From Candidatus Chloroploca sp. Khr17 (GTDB lineage: Bacteria; Chloroflexota; Chloroflexia; Chloroflexales; Chloroflexaceae): 64,000 nucleotides of DNA. The notes below the pieces were generated by a model. The model made no database searches, had not been told where the DNA came from, and worked only from the letters and a program-made list of their open reading frames with translations. Within the stretch, counting starts at the first letter, position 1; every line of letters begins with the position of its first letter. The DNA lies in contig NZ_RYFF01000025.1 of NCBI RefSeq assembly GCF_004138165.1, forward strand, positions 1 through 64,000, read 5' to 3'. The translations under genes were made by a program, and so were the position numbers. Positions 33,858 to 42,931 of the stretch are shown here, piece by piece.

Positions 33858-35663
33858 TCACTGACGTGTCCAGGTCAGGAGATTCCAGGTAAAGGGAGCC
33901 GTTGGGTCGGCCTCGATCCCGAGGATCGTCGGATTCGCAAGAACCAGATCCACACGTTGGAAGAGAGGCAAGACCGGGAGTTCCTGGGTAAAGAGCTGTT
34001 GCTGCTTGAGGTAGGCGGCAAGTCGTTCCTGGCGATCGAGGGAAGTTGTTGCCACACGGATCGCCCGGTCGGCCTCAAAGAAACACCAGCCCGAGAAGTT
34101 GTTGCCTGTCCAGCCATTGCTCTCATTCGGCACACCCGCACAGCTCCAGCGCTCCCATCCACGGGGGTCAGGCCCGGCGATCCAGGCAAAGAGGGCGAGA
34201 TCAAACGTGCGGCGGAAGAGTTGGCCCTCAGGACTATAGAGGGTTGTGGTCGGCAATTCTTGCACCGAGATCCCAAGGCCAACGCCCGCCAGATCATCGC
34301 GAATCTGTTCAGCGGTGGCAACGCGGAGGGGGGAACCCTGGGTCGTAATGAGATTGAGAATGAAGGGTTGACCGGCCACTTCGCGCAAACCATCGCCATC
34401 CGTATCAACGATGCCAACTTCATCAAGCAACTGCCGTGCCAGATCAGGATTGAAGGGATAGCGCGTCAACTGATCAAGCGGTGCTGCGGCCCAATGCTCA
34501 GGCACAATCCAGCTTTCCAGCACACGGCCATAGCCGCCGAGCAACGTCGCATTCATCGCCTCGCGATTGATCGCGTGGGCAATAGCCCGACGCACACGAA
34601 TATCTTGCAAGGCCGCCACATCAAGATTGAAATCGAAATGTTCCCAGATCGGGCTATTGACCGCATCAACCATCAGCAAACCAGCCTCGGCATCGGCACG
34701 AAGCGCCGTCAGGAGCTCGGGAGGAGGCTGATTGAGTGCGACGACATCGAGACTTCCACCGGCGACTGACGTACGCAAGAGATCAACGTTATCACGAAAG
34801 ACAACGCTAATGCCCGTGATGCTCTCGTTGGCCTCGGGATAGAACGGATTGCGGGCCAACCGGGCACTGCCCGGCTCACGGCGTTCGAGCATAAACGGGC
34901 CATAGCCCACCGGCTTGAGGGCAAACTCACTCATCATGAAATCATCGAGTGGCTGATCGGCCAGCAGATGGCGCGGAAGGGGGGTAAAGTAGGTACTCGC
35001 ATACGCCGGATCAACAAAATCAGGCTTCAACACGGCGCGCGTCGTATAGGGGTCGACGAGCTCATAGCGTTCGAGCAAGGCCAGTTTATCGTTCGTCTCT
35101 TGGCCCAGATTGATCTGGCGCGCCAATTCGTAGGCAAAGAGCGAGTCTTCAGCGGTCAACGGCGTTCCATCTGACCAGACAAGGTCAGGGTTCCAACGGA
35201 AGGTCACATTGATCTGTTCGACGGTCGTGATCGTCTCAGTTGGGGTCGGGCTAATGAGGCCGAGCGAGTCAAGATAGACCTCGACCTCGGTGAAGGCCAC
35301 ATCGCCATTCTCGAAACTGGGCACACGTTCAAGGACGCCGGTGTTCGTATAGGTATAGCCCATGAGCAACAGGGGCGAAGGAAAGAGCAACTCGGCCAGC
35401 GACGCGCTCACCCGTTCATCGGCACTATCAATGTGGTAAGGCAAGAGATCAGCTGGTTCAGCAGCGAGCCCGATGCGCACGCTGCCTGCGCTGACAACCG
35501 GTGGTTCTGTCGCCACGAGTGCCTCGGTTGCGTCAGGCAACTGCGCACCTGCAACCGTTGGGGTAGGCGGAAGCGTCACCGTGCGTTCAACGCCCCCCTC
35601 AATCTGACAGGCACCCAAGAGCAAAACCCAGAGCAAGATAGAGAAGAGAAGAGATTTTTTCAT
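33858..35663 (-). CDS. ABC-transporter solute-binding lipoprotein, peptide/nickel family 5
   Basis: A 601-residue family-5 binding lipoprotein with lipobox LLGAC at about residue 19. The core shows FRWNPDLVWSDGTPLTAEDS, GYGPFMLERREPGSARLARN and DIRVRRAIAHAINREAMNAT. It resembles the protein at 9649-11394 but is not adjacent to any permease. Upstream of the ATG the minus strand reads CCTCCTTA, the complement of a ribosome-binding site, instead of AGGAGG. The C-terminus ends NLLTWTRQ. The ligand is unknown. Confidence 0.87.
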   Translation of the reverse strand: MKKSLLFSILLWVLLLGACQIEGGVERTVTLPPTPTVAGAQLPDATEALVATEPPVVSAGSVRIGLAAEPADLLPYHIDSADERVSASLAELLFPSPLLLMGYTYTNTGVLERVPSFENGDVAFTEVEVYLDSLGLISPTPTETITTVEQINVTFRWNPDLVWSDGTPLTAEDSLFAYELARQINLGQETNDKLALLERYELVDPYTTRAVLKPDFVDPAYASTYFTPLPRHLLADQPLDDFMMSEFALKPVGYGPFMLERREPGSARLARNPFYPEANESITGISVVFRDNVDLLRTSVAGGSLDVVALNQPPPELLTALRADAEAGLLMVDAVNSPIWEHFDFNLDVAALQDIRVRRAIAHAINREAMNATLLGGYGRVLESWIVPEHWAAAPLDQLTRYPFNPDLARQLLDEVGIVDTDGDGLREVAGQPFILNLITTQGSPLRVATAEQIRDDLAGVGLGISVQELPTTTLYSPEGQLFRRTFDLALFAWIAGPDPRGWERWSCAGVPNESNGWTGNNFSGWCFFEADRAIRVATTSLDRQERLAAYLKQQQLFTQELPVLPLFQRVDLVLANPTILGIEADPTAPFTWNLLTWTRQ

Positions 35664-35736
35664 ATCTAAGGAGGCATTGTAGCGGATCAGGTTCTAATTG
35701 TCTAATGTCCTATCAGCTGTACCTGTTCACACGTCT

Positions 35737-35800
35737 CCTGGGAGCGCGGGCGGCTCGCCCGCATCCAGACCCGAGCGGGCGAGCCGCCCGCGCTCCCAGG
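35737..35800. repeat. 26-bp inverted repeat, CTGGGAGCG family
   Basis: Arms 35737-35762 and 35775-35800 are exact inverted copies with a 12-base loop (ATCCAGACCCGA). Their outer ends CCTGGGAGCG and CGCTCCCAGG match part of the 37-bp palindrome at 27736-27810. No coding content. Confidence 0.92.
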
Positions 35801-35930
35801 GTGGTGCTTTACCCCAAGTCTGAACAGGCCCTATCAGCTCAGGCAGGCTTGGTTGACAAAACAAAACAAGACGGGTTACAATCTCGCTACGCATGTTCTG
35901 AAAATTTGCCGGTATGACTGTACAGAAACA

Positions 35931-37328
35931 ATGACCCTCCCTTCGCTACCAATTCGGTATGAAAATCATATTGCCCTTGGGCATCCTGATCGCCGTCGGG
36001 TGCTCGTCTTGCCCGATGCCGACGGATGGCGCCTGCCAACGTTTGTTGAGGCTGAAGGCCACTTCTGGCAGGAGATCGGGCATATCAATCACTGGATGGC
36101 TGAACATCTCGGGCTAGCGGCGACCACCCTACGTTGCCTGGCGATCAATTATACGCCCGACGACGAGGTACTCTCTAAAGTCTATGCCGCCGTACTCGAA
36201 GAACGGGTTCCTATTCTGCCCCACGAGGCTTCCTGGGTCTCAGCCGAAGAGGTCTTGACCCTGCCCCTGGCGGTGGAAGAACATCGGACGGCCCTGGTTG
36301 ACTGGTTTGCCTGGTACAGTGCAAGTGCGACACCTGCGCCAGCCCTACGGACGCCATGGTATATGCCAGGCTGGTATGAAGCTGCGGTTGCATGGGCCAA
36401 CCACACCCTGCATCAACACCAGATGCGGCTCACCGGCCAGCCGATCCAACTCCGTTCATGGCAGCGGTCGGCAATTGTGCGCCTGCCGACTGACCAGGGC
36501 GCGGCCTATTTGAAAGTGGTACCCCCAGTGGCGCACTACGAGCCAGCCCTGACTACAGTCCTGGCTGCGCTGACGCCACGCCGTGTGGCCCAGCCAATTG
36601 CGCTTGATCAGCAGCACGGGCGGTTGCTGATGCATGAAGTACAGGGCACCAGTTTGATGCTCTACCGTGACGATGATGATCTCGCCCTCTGGCAACAGGC
36701 CCTCGCCGAATTTGCCACCCTCCAGATTGCGACGGCCAGCCATCTAGGCGACCTGCGGGCAACTGGCCTCCCAACACGCCCACTCGCTGAACTCGAGCGC
36801 TACGTGATGGCCCTGCTCCACGATCTTCCCGCCACCCTGCCCAACCGTCCAGCCGGGCTTTCCCGCCACGAACGCGAACGGCTGCGCCAGCTGGCCGGGC
36901 AACTCAGTAGGCGCTGGGAAGCGCTCCAGAGCGACGGCATTCCCCTGGCGCTCGAACATGGTGATTTCTGGGCCGGGCAGGTACTGATCAACGAGAACGC
37001 CTTTGTCTTTCTCGACTGGGCCGACAGTTCACTCAGCCATCCCTTCTTTAGCCTACTGCTCTTGCTGGTCGAGAGCGAGGATTTCTTGCCCGATATTCCC
37101 AACGTACGCGAACGCCTGCGTGATGCCTATCTTGAGCCGTGGGCCTCGGTTGTGCCAGGGATCAACCTGGTGCATACCTTCGAGCAGACCCAACTGCTCG
37201 CCGCGCTCCAACAGGCCGTCTATTACCATACGGTTGTCTTGCCCAGCCTCGAAGTCAAGTGGGAACTCGAACTCATGCCTCCGTTTTACCTCAAAATGGC
37301 CCTCCGGCTCAGCGAGAACGAAGGATAG
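35931..37328 (+). CDS. Phosphotransferase (APH-like) with an N-terminal NUDIX-like region
   Basis: A 465-residue protein. The C-terminal 320 residues look like an aminoglycoside-phosphotransferase-fold kinase: LALEHGDFWAGQVLINEN with the catalytic HGD and Asn, then FVFLDWADSS with the metal-binding DWA(D) in place of the common DWE. The N-terminal 130 residues (RRVLVLPDADGWRLPTFVEA) resemble a degenerate NUDIX fold, which is inference. Start ATG (MTLPSLPIRYEN); ribosome site weak. The phosphoacceptor is unknown. Confidence 0.7.
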   Translation: MTLPSLPIRYENHIALGHPDRRRVLVLPDADGWRLPTFVEAEGHFWQEIGHINHWMAEHLGLAATTLRCLAINYTPDDEVLSKVYAAVLEERVPILPHEASWVSAEEVLTLPLAVEEHRTALVDWFAWYSASATPAPALRTPWYMPGWYEAAVAWANHTLHQHQMRLTGQPIQLRSWQRSAIVRLPTDQGAAYLKVVPPVAHYEPALTTVLAALTPRRVAQPIALDQQHGRLLMHEVQGTSLMLYRDDDDLALWQQALAEFATLQIATASHLGDLRATGLPTRPLAELERYVMALLHDLPATLPNRPAGLSRHERERLRQLAGQLSRRWEALQSDGIPLALEHGDFWAGQVLINENAFVFLDWADSSLSHPFFSLLLLLVESEDFLPDIPNVRERLRDAYLEPWASVVPGINLVHTFEQTQLLAALQQAVYYHTVVLPSLEVKWELELMPPFYLKMALRLSENEG

Positions 37329-37359
37329 TGCCCAATACCTTGCATATAAGACGGATAGT

Positions 37360-37444
<85 letters not shown>

Positions 37445-37464
37445 CACGAGTCAACTGTATGCGC

Positions 37465-37797
37465 TCAGGTATCAGTCGTGGCGAGTTGCTGCAACATCGC
37501 CTGGGTATCAATCAGGTGATTGTTAAAGATGCTGCGGGCAAGCTCTAGCAACTCGGCAAGCAACGGGTCACGCAGGCGATAAAAGACACTGGTACCATCT
37601 TTGCGGGTCTCAACAATGTTGCGCGTGCGCAAGATCGCCAGTTGCTGCGACACACTCGACTGATCCACCCCAAGCGCGGCCTGCAGGTCGGTCACGCTCT
37701 TTTCCCCGGCGATCAGCTGCTCAAGAATGACCAGGCGTAACGGATGGCCGAGCGCTTTGAAGAACTCGGCTTTGAACTGATGAAGAGGTTGATACAT
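37465..37797 (-). CDS. ArsR-family transcriptional regulator
   Basis: A 110-residue winged-helix regulator: FFKALGHPLRLVILEQLIAG and ALGVDQSSVSQQLAILRTRN form the DNA-binding region. The whole protein contains no cysteine, so the usual thiol or alpha-3 metal site is absent. It overlaps the sulP stop by one base and is co-transcribed with it. A 26-bp palindrome (39571-39596) upstream of sulP is its likely operator. Confidence 0.88.
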   Translation of the reverse strand: MYQPLHQFKAEFFKALGHPLRLVILEQLIAGEKSVTDLQAALGVDQSSVSQQLAILRTRNIVETRKDGTSVFYRLRDPLLAELLELARSIFNNHLIDTQAMLQQLATTDT

Positions 37798-39542
37798 TAT
37801 GTCACCTTCGCCTCAAACGCCAGACGTTCCTGGGCTTGCTGCAAGACAATGCAACGCTCGCCGTGGGCATGGCAATGGGGGCACCCCGCCACCATCCGCC
37901 GCTCGTGCAACTCGACAATCACATCAGCAGAACTCCAGTAGATGTAGCGCATACCAATCTTCTCGGCAAGCCCGGTGCGCTGAAAGAGCTCCATCACCGC
38001 TGGCTGCAAGGCGGTAAAGAAGATCTCGCCGCCACGGGCGCGATGCTCTTCGACAATCTGGCTGATCGCCTGGGTGCCCATCACATCGATCATGGGCACC
38101 CCGCGCATGCTGATGATGAGACTATAATACTCGTTCGCATGCTTGAAGGCTTCAAGAATCGTATTGACACTGCCAAAAAAGAGCGGGCCGGTCAGATAAT
38201 AGACATGGATGCTTGGGCAGGTGGCGGTAATGGGAAAGCCCTGCTGCTGCATCTTTTCGGCATTAATGGGCTCGCTCGTGACGGTGGTACTGATGGCCGA
38301 CTGACGCAGGTAAATAATAGCCGACAGGCTGATCCCAATCATAATCGCCTGAGTCAAATCGAGAGCGGCGGTCGCGATCATGGTCACGAAAAAGCCAATG
38401 ACGGCATGTTTCAGGCCACTGTGGATAAAAAAGTGGATGCTCTCCCATTCATTCATCCGCCAGGCCGTGACCAGCAAAACCCCGGCAAGGGCAGCCAGCG
38501 GCACACGGCTAATCAGGGGGGCCAACACAAAGACACTGAGCAAGAGCACAAGCGAATGCACGATGCTCGTCACGCGCGTGACACCCCCACTCTTGATCGC
38601 CACACTCGTCCGGGCAATGGCAGCCGTGGCCGGCACGCCGCCAAAAAAGGGGATGATCAGGTTGCCAATGCCCTGCGCCAGCAACTCTTGATTGCTCTCA
38701 AACCGTCGTCCACTCATCGTCGCCCCCACCGAACCACAGAGCAAACTCTCGATCGCGCCGAGGGCAGCAATCGAAACGGCAGGCAAGAGCAGATCATTCA
38801 GTTCGAGCCAGGGGATCGCGCCAAAGGTAAGGCGCTGGTCGAGCAAAATTGTCTGTGGGATTGTACCGATGACCGGGATATCCCAGCCCACCACGGCCAC
38901 CAGGATCGTCACGAGCACCATGCCGACCAGCGAACCAGGGATCACCCGGGTCAAGCGCGGCATCATGATCATCACTGCCATCACCAGTACCGTCACCAGG
39001 ATCGTACGCCAATCGGGCATCAACGGATGCGTGAAATAGTGCAACAGCCGCTCGAACGCATTCTCGGCGGGGGGAGTCGTCACGCCGAGCACATTGTCGA
39101 GCTGCCCGATCACAATAATGAGCGCAATGCCGCTGGTAAAACCCGCAATGACTGGTGAGGGAATGAACGAAATGTAGCGGCCAAGACGAAAGAGTCCCAG
39201 CAAGAGAATGAAGATCCCGGCCATCAACGCCGTAACCCAGAGCCCACCTAAGCCATAGCGTTGGGCCACGACGATCAATACCGCCGACATTGCCCCCGTC
39301 GGCCCAGAAATCTGAAAACTCGCCCCACTCAAGCCCCCAATGATGATCCCAGCGAGAATCGCCGTCACGAGCCCTGCGGCGGCATCAGCGCCTGACGCGA
39401 CCCCAAACGCCAGGGCCAGGGGCAAACTGACGGCCCCGACCGTGATGCCCGCCAGCAGATCTCGCCGCAAGGTGTCGCCGTTGTACCCGGCAAATTCGTG
39501 ACGCAACTGCTCAACCAGCGGAAGCTGCGCAAGACGCTGCAT
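37797..39542 (-). CDS. SulP-family anion transporter with STAS domain and Cys/His-rich tail
   Basis: A 581-residue SulP protein. RRDLLAGITVGAVSLPLALA and SGASFQISGPTGAMSAVLIV are the hallmark segments, followed by many transmembrane helices. The STAS domain at about 425-535 ends IGMRYIYWSS. SulP proteins transport sulfate, bicarbonate or other anions. The last 40 residues contain the compact CPHCHAHGERC motif, unusual for SulP proteins and possibly metal-binding. I start at the second ATG (39542) because AAAGGA lies upstream. Together with the ArsR regulator it suggests metal- or sulfur-responsive anion uptake. Confidence 0.85.
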   Translation of the reverse strand: MQRLAQLPLVEQLRHEFAGYNGDTLRRDLLAGITVGAVSLPLALAFGVASGADAAAGLVTAILAGIIIGGLSGASFQISGPTGAMSAVLIVVAQRYGLGGLWVTALMAGIFILLLGLFRLGRYISFIPSPVIAGFTSGIALIIVIGQLDNVLGVTTPPAENAFERLLHYFTHPLMPDWRTILVTVLVMAVMIMMPRLTRVIPGSLVGMVLVTILVAVVGWDIPVIGTIPQTILLDQRLTFGAIPWLELNDLLLPAVSIAALGAIESLLCGSVGATMSGRRFESNQELLAQGIGNLIIPFFGGVPATAAIARTSVAIKSGGVTRVTSIVHSLVLLLSVFVLAPLISRVPLAALAGVLLVTAWRMNEWESIHFFIHSGLKHAVIGFFVTMIATAALDLTQAIMIGISLSAIIYLRQSAISTTVTSEPINAEKMQQQGFPITATCPSIHVYYLTGPLFFGSVNTILEAFKHANEYYSLIISMRGVPMIDVMGTQAISQIVEEHRARGGEIFFTALQPAVMELFQRTGLAEKIGMRYIYWSSADVIVELHERRMVAGCPHCHAHGERCIVLQQAQERLAFEAKVT

Positions 39543-39570
39543 AGATCCACACATCCTTTTCTTAAATAAT

Positions 39571-39596
39571 CAAATATACAAATATTCATATATTTG
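39571..39596. promoter_or_regulatory. Probable ArsR operator upstream of sulP
   Basis: The sequence CAAATATACAAATATT followed by CATATATTTG reads as a 26-bp palindrome: 11 of 13 positions match between half-sites, with perfect outer CAAATATA/TATATTTG. It lies 28-54 bases upstream of the sulP start. ArsR/SmtB-family operators are typically AT-rich imperfect palindromes, so this fits self-regulation of sulP-arsR. Confidence 0.75.
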
Positions 39597-39786
39597 AGAA
39601 ATAGTATAGGGTGGAGACTTCGTTCTGTCAAATAGGGCGATCCCCATCAAACCTGCCAGGTGGGCGCCAGGATATGTCTCTGGTACCCCAAGAAGCGCGG
39701 CGGCGTCCACCTAGCAGGTTTCTGGAAACGTGCTTGCGCTGGCCGTTGGCCCCAGCACAAGCACAGGTTTTTAGGGCAGCAGCACG

Positions 39787-40431
39787 CTAGAGACGCGGCA
39801 ACAGAGGCCGCGTATAGCGCAACGGCGCAGGATCATTCCGCAGCCGTTCGAGGTCGGCAGCGGTGTCAATGTCATACCAGGCTGGCAGCAGAGCCGTGCG
39901 CAGGCCCAGTTCGGCGGCACGTTCGAGGGTGTCGTGCAAGACGTGCGGGGTGCTCATCGTGACCTCCCGAAAGAGGCGTGGGGCAGATTGACGCAAAGCA
40001 GCCATGTAATAGCCACCATCCTCGCATGGCCCGATGCTCAGGTCGTATTCCTCAAGCAACGCAAACGCACGCCCCAGATAGCTTGGCGGCAGACTCGGGC
40101 TGTCGCTGCTCATCACGCCAACCGCAGGCGCCCCGTCCGCAAAGGCGGCCTCACTCACATGGGCCAGGCGCTCACCAAGCGGCCCATCGCCCTGGGGCAA
40201 TTGCCGCAGGTCAGGCGCAAGGCCACGAAAATAGGCCTCGCTGCCGGGTGAATCAATGCCCAGCACCACTTCAATCCCAGGCACGCGCCGAGTTAAGGCG
40301 AGCGTATCCCGCAACATCCCCTCAGAGAGCAGCGTAGCCTCTTCGAGGGTCAACGGGGGACAAAGCCGGGTCTTGGTGCGGCCAGGCAGGGGCTGTTTCG
40401 CCATAATAATCAGGACAGGTCGCTGTTTCAT
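39787..40431 (-). CDS. DUF2064 (TIGR04282) glycosyltransferase-fold protein
   Basis: A 214-residue protein of the DUF2064/TIGR04282 family, with a nucleotide-diphospho-sugar transferase fold. Diagnostic are IMAKQPLPGRTKTRLCPPLT, GPLGERLAHVSEAAFADGAP, GVMSSDSPSLPPSYL and IGPCEDGGYYMAAL. Members are named for a role in arsenosugar synthesis, although many act elsewhere. The stop overlaps the endonuclease III region by four bases and the genes form one minus-strand run. Confidence 0.87.
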   Translation of the reverse strand: MKQRPVLIIMAKQPLPGRTKTRLCPPLTLEEATLLSEGMLRDTLALTRRVPGIEVVLGIDSPGSEAYFRGLAPDLRQLPQGDGPLGERLAHVSEAAFADGAPAVGVMSSDSPSLPPSYLGRAFALLEEYDLSIGPCEDGGYYMAALRQSAPRLFREVTMSTPHVLHDTLERAAELGLRTALLPAWYDIDTAADLERLRNDPAPLRYTRPLLPRL

Positions 40432-41120
40432 CGGCTACGCGCTACTCCTACACGGTCACACGCGGCGGCAAGCGGACAGAGGGAACATTTCGGCGCAATC
40501 GGCAGGCAGATGTGCTGCCCAAGCGTGACGAGGAGCCGATTGATCGAGAGCCAGTACGTACCAGGTAGCTGTGCCCGCAGGACCATCTCGGTTGCATCGG
40601 GACTGCGCGTGCGAACGTAGCCCCAGCGATTGCAAATGCGGTGGACATGAATATCCACACAGATGCCAGGCAACCCGAAACCAGCCGTTAGCACCAGATT
40701 CGCCGTTTTGCGACCAACCCCTGGCAAGGCCAGCAATTGGTCGAGCTCATTCGGCACCTTGCCATCGTACTGTTCCAGCAAGATCCGGCTGATCTCGCGC
40801 AGAGAGCGGGCTTTGTTCCGATAGAAACCGACCGGAAAGATCAGTTCGGTCACTTGCGCTTCACTCAGGTTGAGCAAGGCTGCTGGTGTATCGGCAACCG
40901 CAAAAAGACGTGGCGCAACCACGGCGGTCAACGTATCTTTGGTTCGCAGACTCAAGATCGTCGCAACCAGAATCCGAAACGGGGTAGCCCCCTCGCCACC
41001 CATCTGGTCAATCAAGGGTTGCGCATAGTGTGGCATCGTCGCTGCGAGAGTCGCCATGACCGTATCAATCGGAAACGGCTGATGCTCAGCCGGGTCAGGA
41101 AGATCAGGTTTTTTTGTCAT
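40428..41120 (-). CDS. nth: Endonuclease III (DNA glycosylase/AP lyase)
   Basis: A base-excision repair enzyme for oxidised pyrimidines. The helix-hairpin-helix LPGVGRKTANLVLTAGFG carries the catalytic Lys, and the Asp lies in GICVDIHVHR. The [4Fe-4S] cluster cysteines are visible with the C-x6-C-x2-C-x5-C spacing in CLPIAPKCSLCPLAAAC. Length of 230 residues is normal. It overlaps the DUF2064 gene by four bases. Confidence 0.95.
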   Translation of the reverse strand: MTKKPDLPDPAEHQPFPIDTVMATLAATMPHYAQPLIDQMGGEGATPFRILVATILSLRTKDTLTAVVAPRLFAVADTPAALLNLSEAQVTELIFPVGFYRNKARSLREISRILLEQYDGKVPNELDQLLALPGVGRKTANLVLTAGFGLPGICVDIHVHRICNRWGYVRTRSPDATEMVLRAQLPGTYWLSINRLLVTLGQHICLPIAPKCSLCPLAAACDRVGVARSR

Positions 41121-41129
41121 ATATGTATT

Positions 41130-41708
41130 TTACTCACTCTCGCAGTAGGCGCAACCCGGTAGTATATCGGGTTGTTCGAGAGCGTACCCATAACTAAGTG
41201 GGAGGGCCTCTAAGCCACACGCGCGGGCGATCGCACTAATCACGAATTCACTGATCGCCGCCTCTTGCGTCACCCGATCAGCGACCAGTGTGGCCCCTGG
41301 CTCACGGAGGGTCAAGGCCCCAAGCCACGGATGATTCGGGCTGGCAACCGCAACAAACGCACGATCCGCCCCCTGCCGCACGCGATCCGTCGCAATCGCG
41401 GCGGTACAGGCCACCCCAAGCAAGGGCCAGTCTCCTTCACTAAGCGTTCGAGCGCGTTGCAAGGCCCAGTTTGCCAATGCCAGCGCGGTGGTCGCACTGA
41501 CTGCCTGCGGCGATGGGTCAGCCACCAGTTCGGCAAGCGCCCGTGGTGCATACACATCGCGCGCCTCAAGGATCGTGCGCGACGAACCAGCCACCGCATG
41601 TAACCAGGCAAGCGCCAGCGAACCAGCCCCCGCACAGACATAGACAAGGCGTGGCGGTGCCGCATGAATGGCAACAATCGTCTGGTTAACGGGAAGCGAC
41701 GGCAACAC
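41130..41708 (-). CDS. CinA C-terminal-like amidohydrolase-family protein
   Basis: A 192-residue protein resembling the CinA C-terminal (nicotinamide-nucleotide amidase) fold: LAWLHAVAGSSRTILEARDV, SATTALALANWALQRAR and GVACTAAIATDRVRQGADR. A typical GG at the N-terminal turn is GAG here. It lacks the CinA N-terminal molybdopterin-binding domain. I choose GTG at 41708 because GAGGGAG is nine bases upstream; the first ATG has no site. It may or may not retain amidase activity. Confidence 0.75.
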   Translation of the reverse strand: MLPSLPVNQTIVAIHAAPPRLVYVCAGAGSLALAWLHAVAGSSRTILEARDVYAPRALAELVADPSPQAVSATTALALANWALQRARTLSEGDWPLLGVACTAAIATDRVRQGADRAFVAVASPNHPWLGALTLREPGATLVADRVTQEAAISEFVISAIARACGLEALPLSYGYALEQPDILPGCAYCESE

Positions 41709-41799
41709 GATGTTTCTCCCTCTTGACATTAGGGAACCTATGTAGGATGCTTATCATACAACAAAAGTGGTCTCCGTATATCTGTATAAGGAATTTGGT

Positions 41800-42849
41800 A
41801 TGTCAAGTGACCCGACAAAGAATCGACCACAACGCACAGGCGATCTCCTCGATACGGTGAGTGAAGTAGCAGTTGGCGTTGGCCGTTTTGGTTATAGCCT
41901 GCTCTCGCTCGGGCTCAGCATTTTGCCCAAACAATCGCGCGAGTCGATGCATACAGCGGTCCGCGAACTCAGTTACGGCTTTGCCCGACTCCCACGTGAT
42001 TTTGCCGATATTGCGGGCGAAGAGATCGAACACTGGGCCAACACCGATGAAGCGCCCCCTGCACGCGTGCAGAAAGTTGCGGTTGATCTTTTTGATGCTG
42101 AGCCTGTCGCCCCGGCGGCCCCAGTTGGGCCTACGGTCAAAGCAACACCAGTTGCGGTAGCGACAAACCCTCCACCCAGAGAAGTCCCATCACCCGAGGC
42201 AAAGGCGGCCCCCACCCCCGAAGCAGCCAAGTCCGCTGCAGCGGCCCCCGCCCCCAAGCCCGCGGCGGTGGCCCCCGCCCCCAAGCCCGCGACGGCGGCC
42301 CCCGCCCCTGAAGCACCCAAGCCCGTGGCAGCGGCCCCGGCCCCCGCAGCACCCAAGCCCGCAGCGGCGGCCCCCGCCCCCAAGCCCGCAACGGCGGCCC
42401 CTGAAGCACCCAAGCCCGTGGCGGCGGCCCCCGCCCCCGCAGCATCCAAGCCAACCCCAACAGCCCCGGCTACTGGAGGCGCAAAGCCAGCATCAGGGCC
42501 AGAGCTCGAAGCTCCGACCGGCATCAACATCGTTCACATTGAATTTGACCCACCCGGTCGTGATGTTGATGGCGAATATGTGCTCTTGCGGAACACCGCG
42601 AAAGTACCGATGCTCTTGGCAGGGTGGAAACTCAGTGACGGCGGCGACAAGCACACCTTTACCTTCCCCTCCTTCACGCTCAACCCAGGTGGCGAAGTCA
42701 AGATCTGGACAAAGTCTGGCAAAAACAACGCGGGCAACCTCTACTGGAACAGCCGCATCCCCATCTGGAATAATACCGGCGACACCGCAAGCCTCCGTGA
42801 CGCGCAGGGCCATGTCGTTGCCCGTTACACCTACGAGGGCAAAAAATAA
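41800..42849 (+). CDS. Lamin-tail-domain protein with Ala/Pro-rich linker
   Basis: A 349-residue protein in three parts. The first 90 residues are partly hydrophobic and helical (AVGVGRFGYSLLSLGLSILPK). Residues about 100-235 are an Ala/Pro/Lys-rich repeat (PAPKPA units). The last 115 form a lamin-tail domain: GEYVLLRNTAKVPMLLAGW, FPSFTLNPGGEVKIWT and DTASLRDAQGHVVARY. Such domains bind DNA or surfaces and appear in bacterial cell-envelope and nucleoid proteins. No signal peptide is clear. Start ATG after AAGGAATTTGGT. Confidence 0.8.
   Translation: MSSDPTKNRPQRTGDLLDTVSEVAVGVGRFGYSLLSLGLSILPKQSRESMHTAVRELSYGFARLPRDFADIAGEEIEHWANTDEAPPARVQKVAVDLFDAEPVAPAAPVGPTVKATPVAVATNPPPREVPSPEAKAAPTPEAAKSAAAAPAPKPAAVAPAPKPATAAPAPEAPKPVAAAPAPAAPKPAAAAPAPKPATAAPEAPKPVAAAPAPAASKPTPTAPATGGAKPASGPELEAPTGINIVHIEFDPPGRDVDGEYVLLRNTAKVPMLLAGWKLSDGGDKHTFTFPSFTLNPGGEVKIWTKSGKNNAGNLYWNSRIPIWNNTGDTASLRDAQGHVVARYTYEGKK
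42235..42450 (+). repeat. In-frame GC-rich tandem repeat (Ala-Pro-Lys-Pro)
   Basis: Repeats of CCCGCCCCCAAGCCCGC and CCTGAAGCACCCAAGCCCG encode the linker of the lamin-tail protein. They remain in frame, so the linker can probably vary in length between strains. Confidence 0.85.
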
Positions 42850-42865
42850 GCGGATAAACTCGCTG

Positions 42866-42910
42866 ATAGTGGCACAAACGGCCAGATCGACTGGCCGTTT
42901 GTGCCACTAT
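42866..42910. terminator. Perfect 20-bp hairpin after the lamin-tail gene
   Basis: ATAGTGGCACAAACGGCCAG and CTGGCCGTTTGTGCCACTAT are exact inverted copies with a 5-base loop. A short AT-rich stretch follows, so it is a likely terminator 16 bases after the stop. Confidence 0.85.
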
Positions 42911-42931
42911 TAACATAGAAGGGTAAAGCAT

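Noticed and set aside
37836-39158. 440-codon open frame antisense to the SulP gene
   Set aside because: The SulP frame has clear transmembrane and STAS motifs, and the antisense frame is low-complexity in composition (His, Arg, Asp rich) without a ribosome site.
42235-42450. Separate repeat element
   Set aside because: The tandem repeats stay in frame with the lamin-tail gene and encode a normal Ala/Pro linker, so they are part of the gene.
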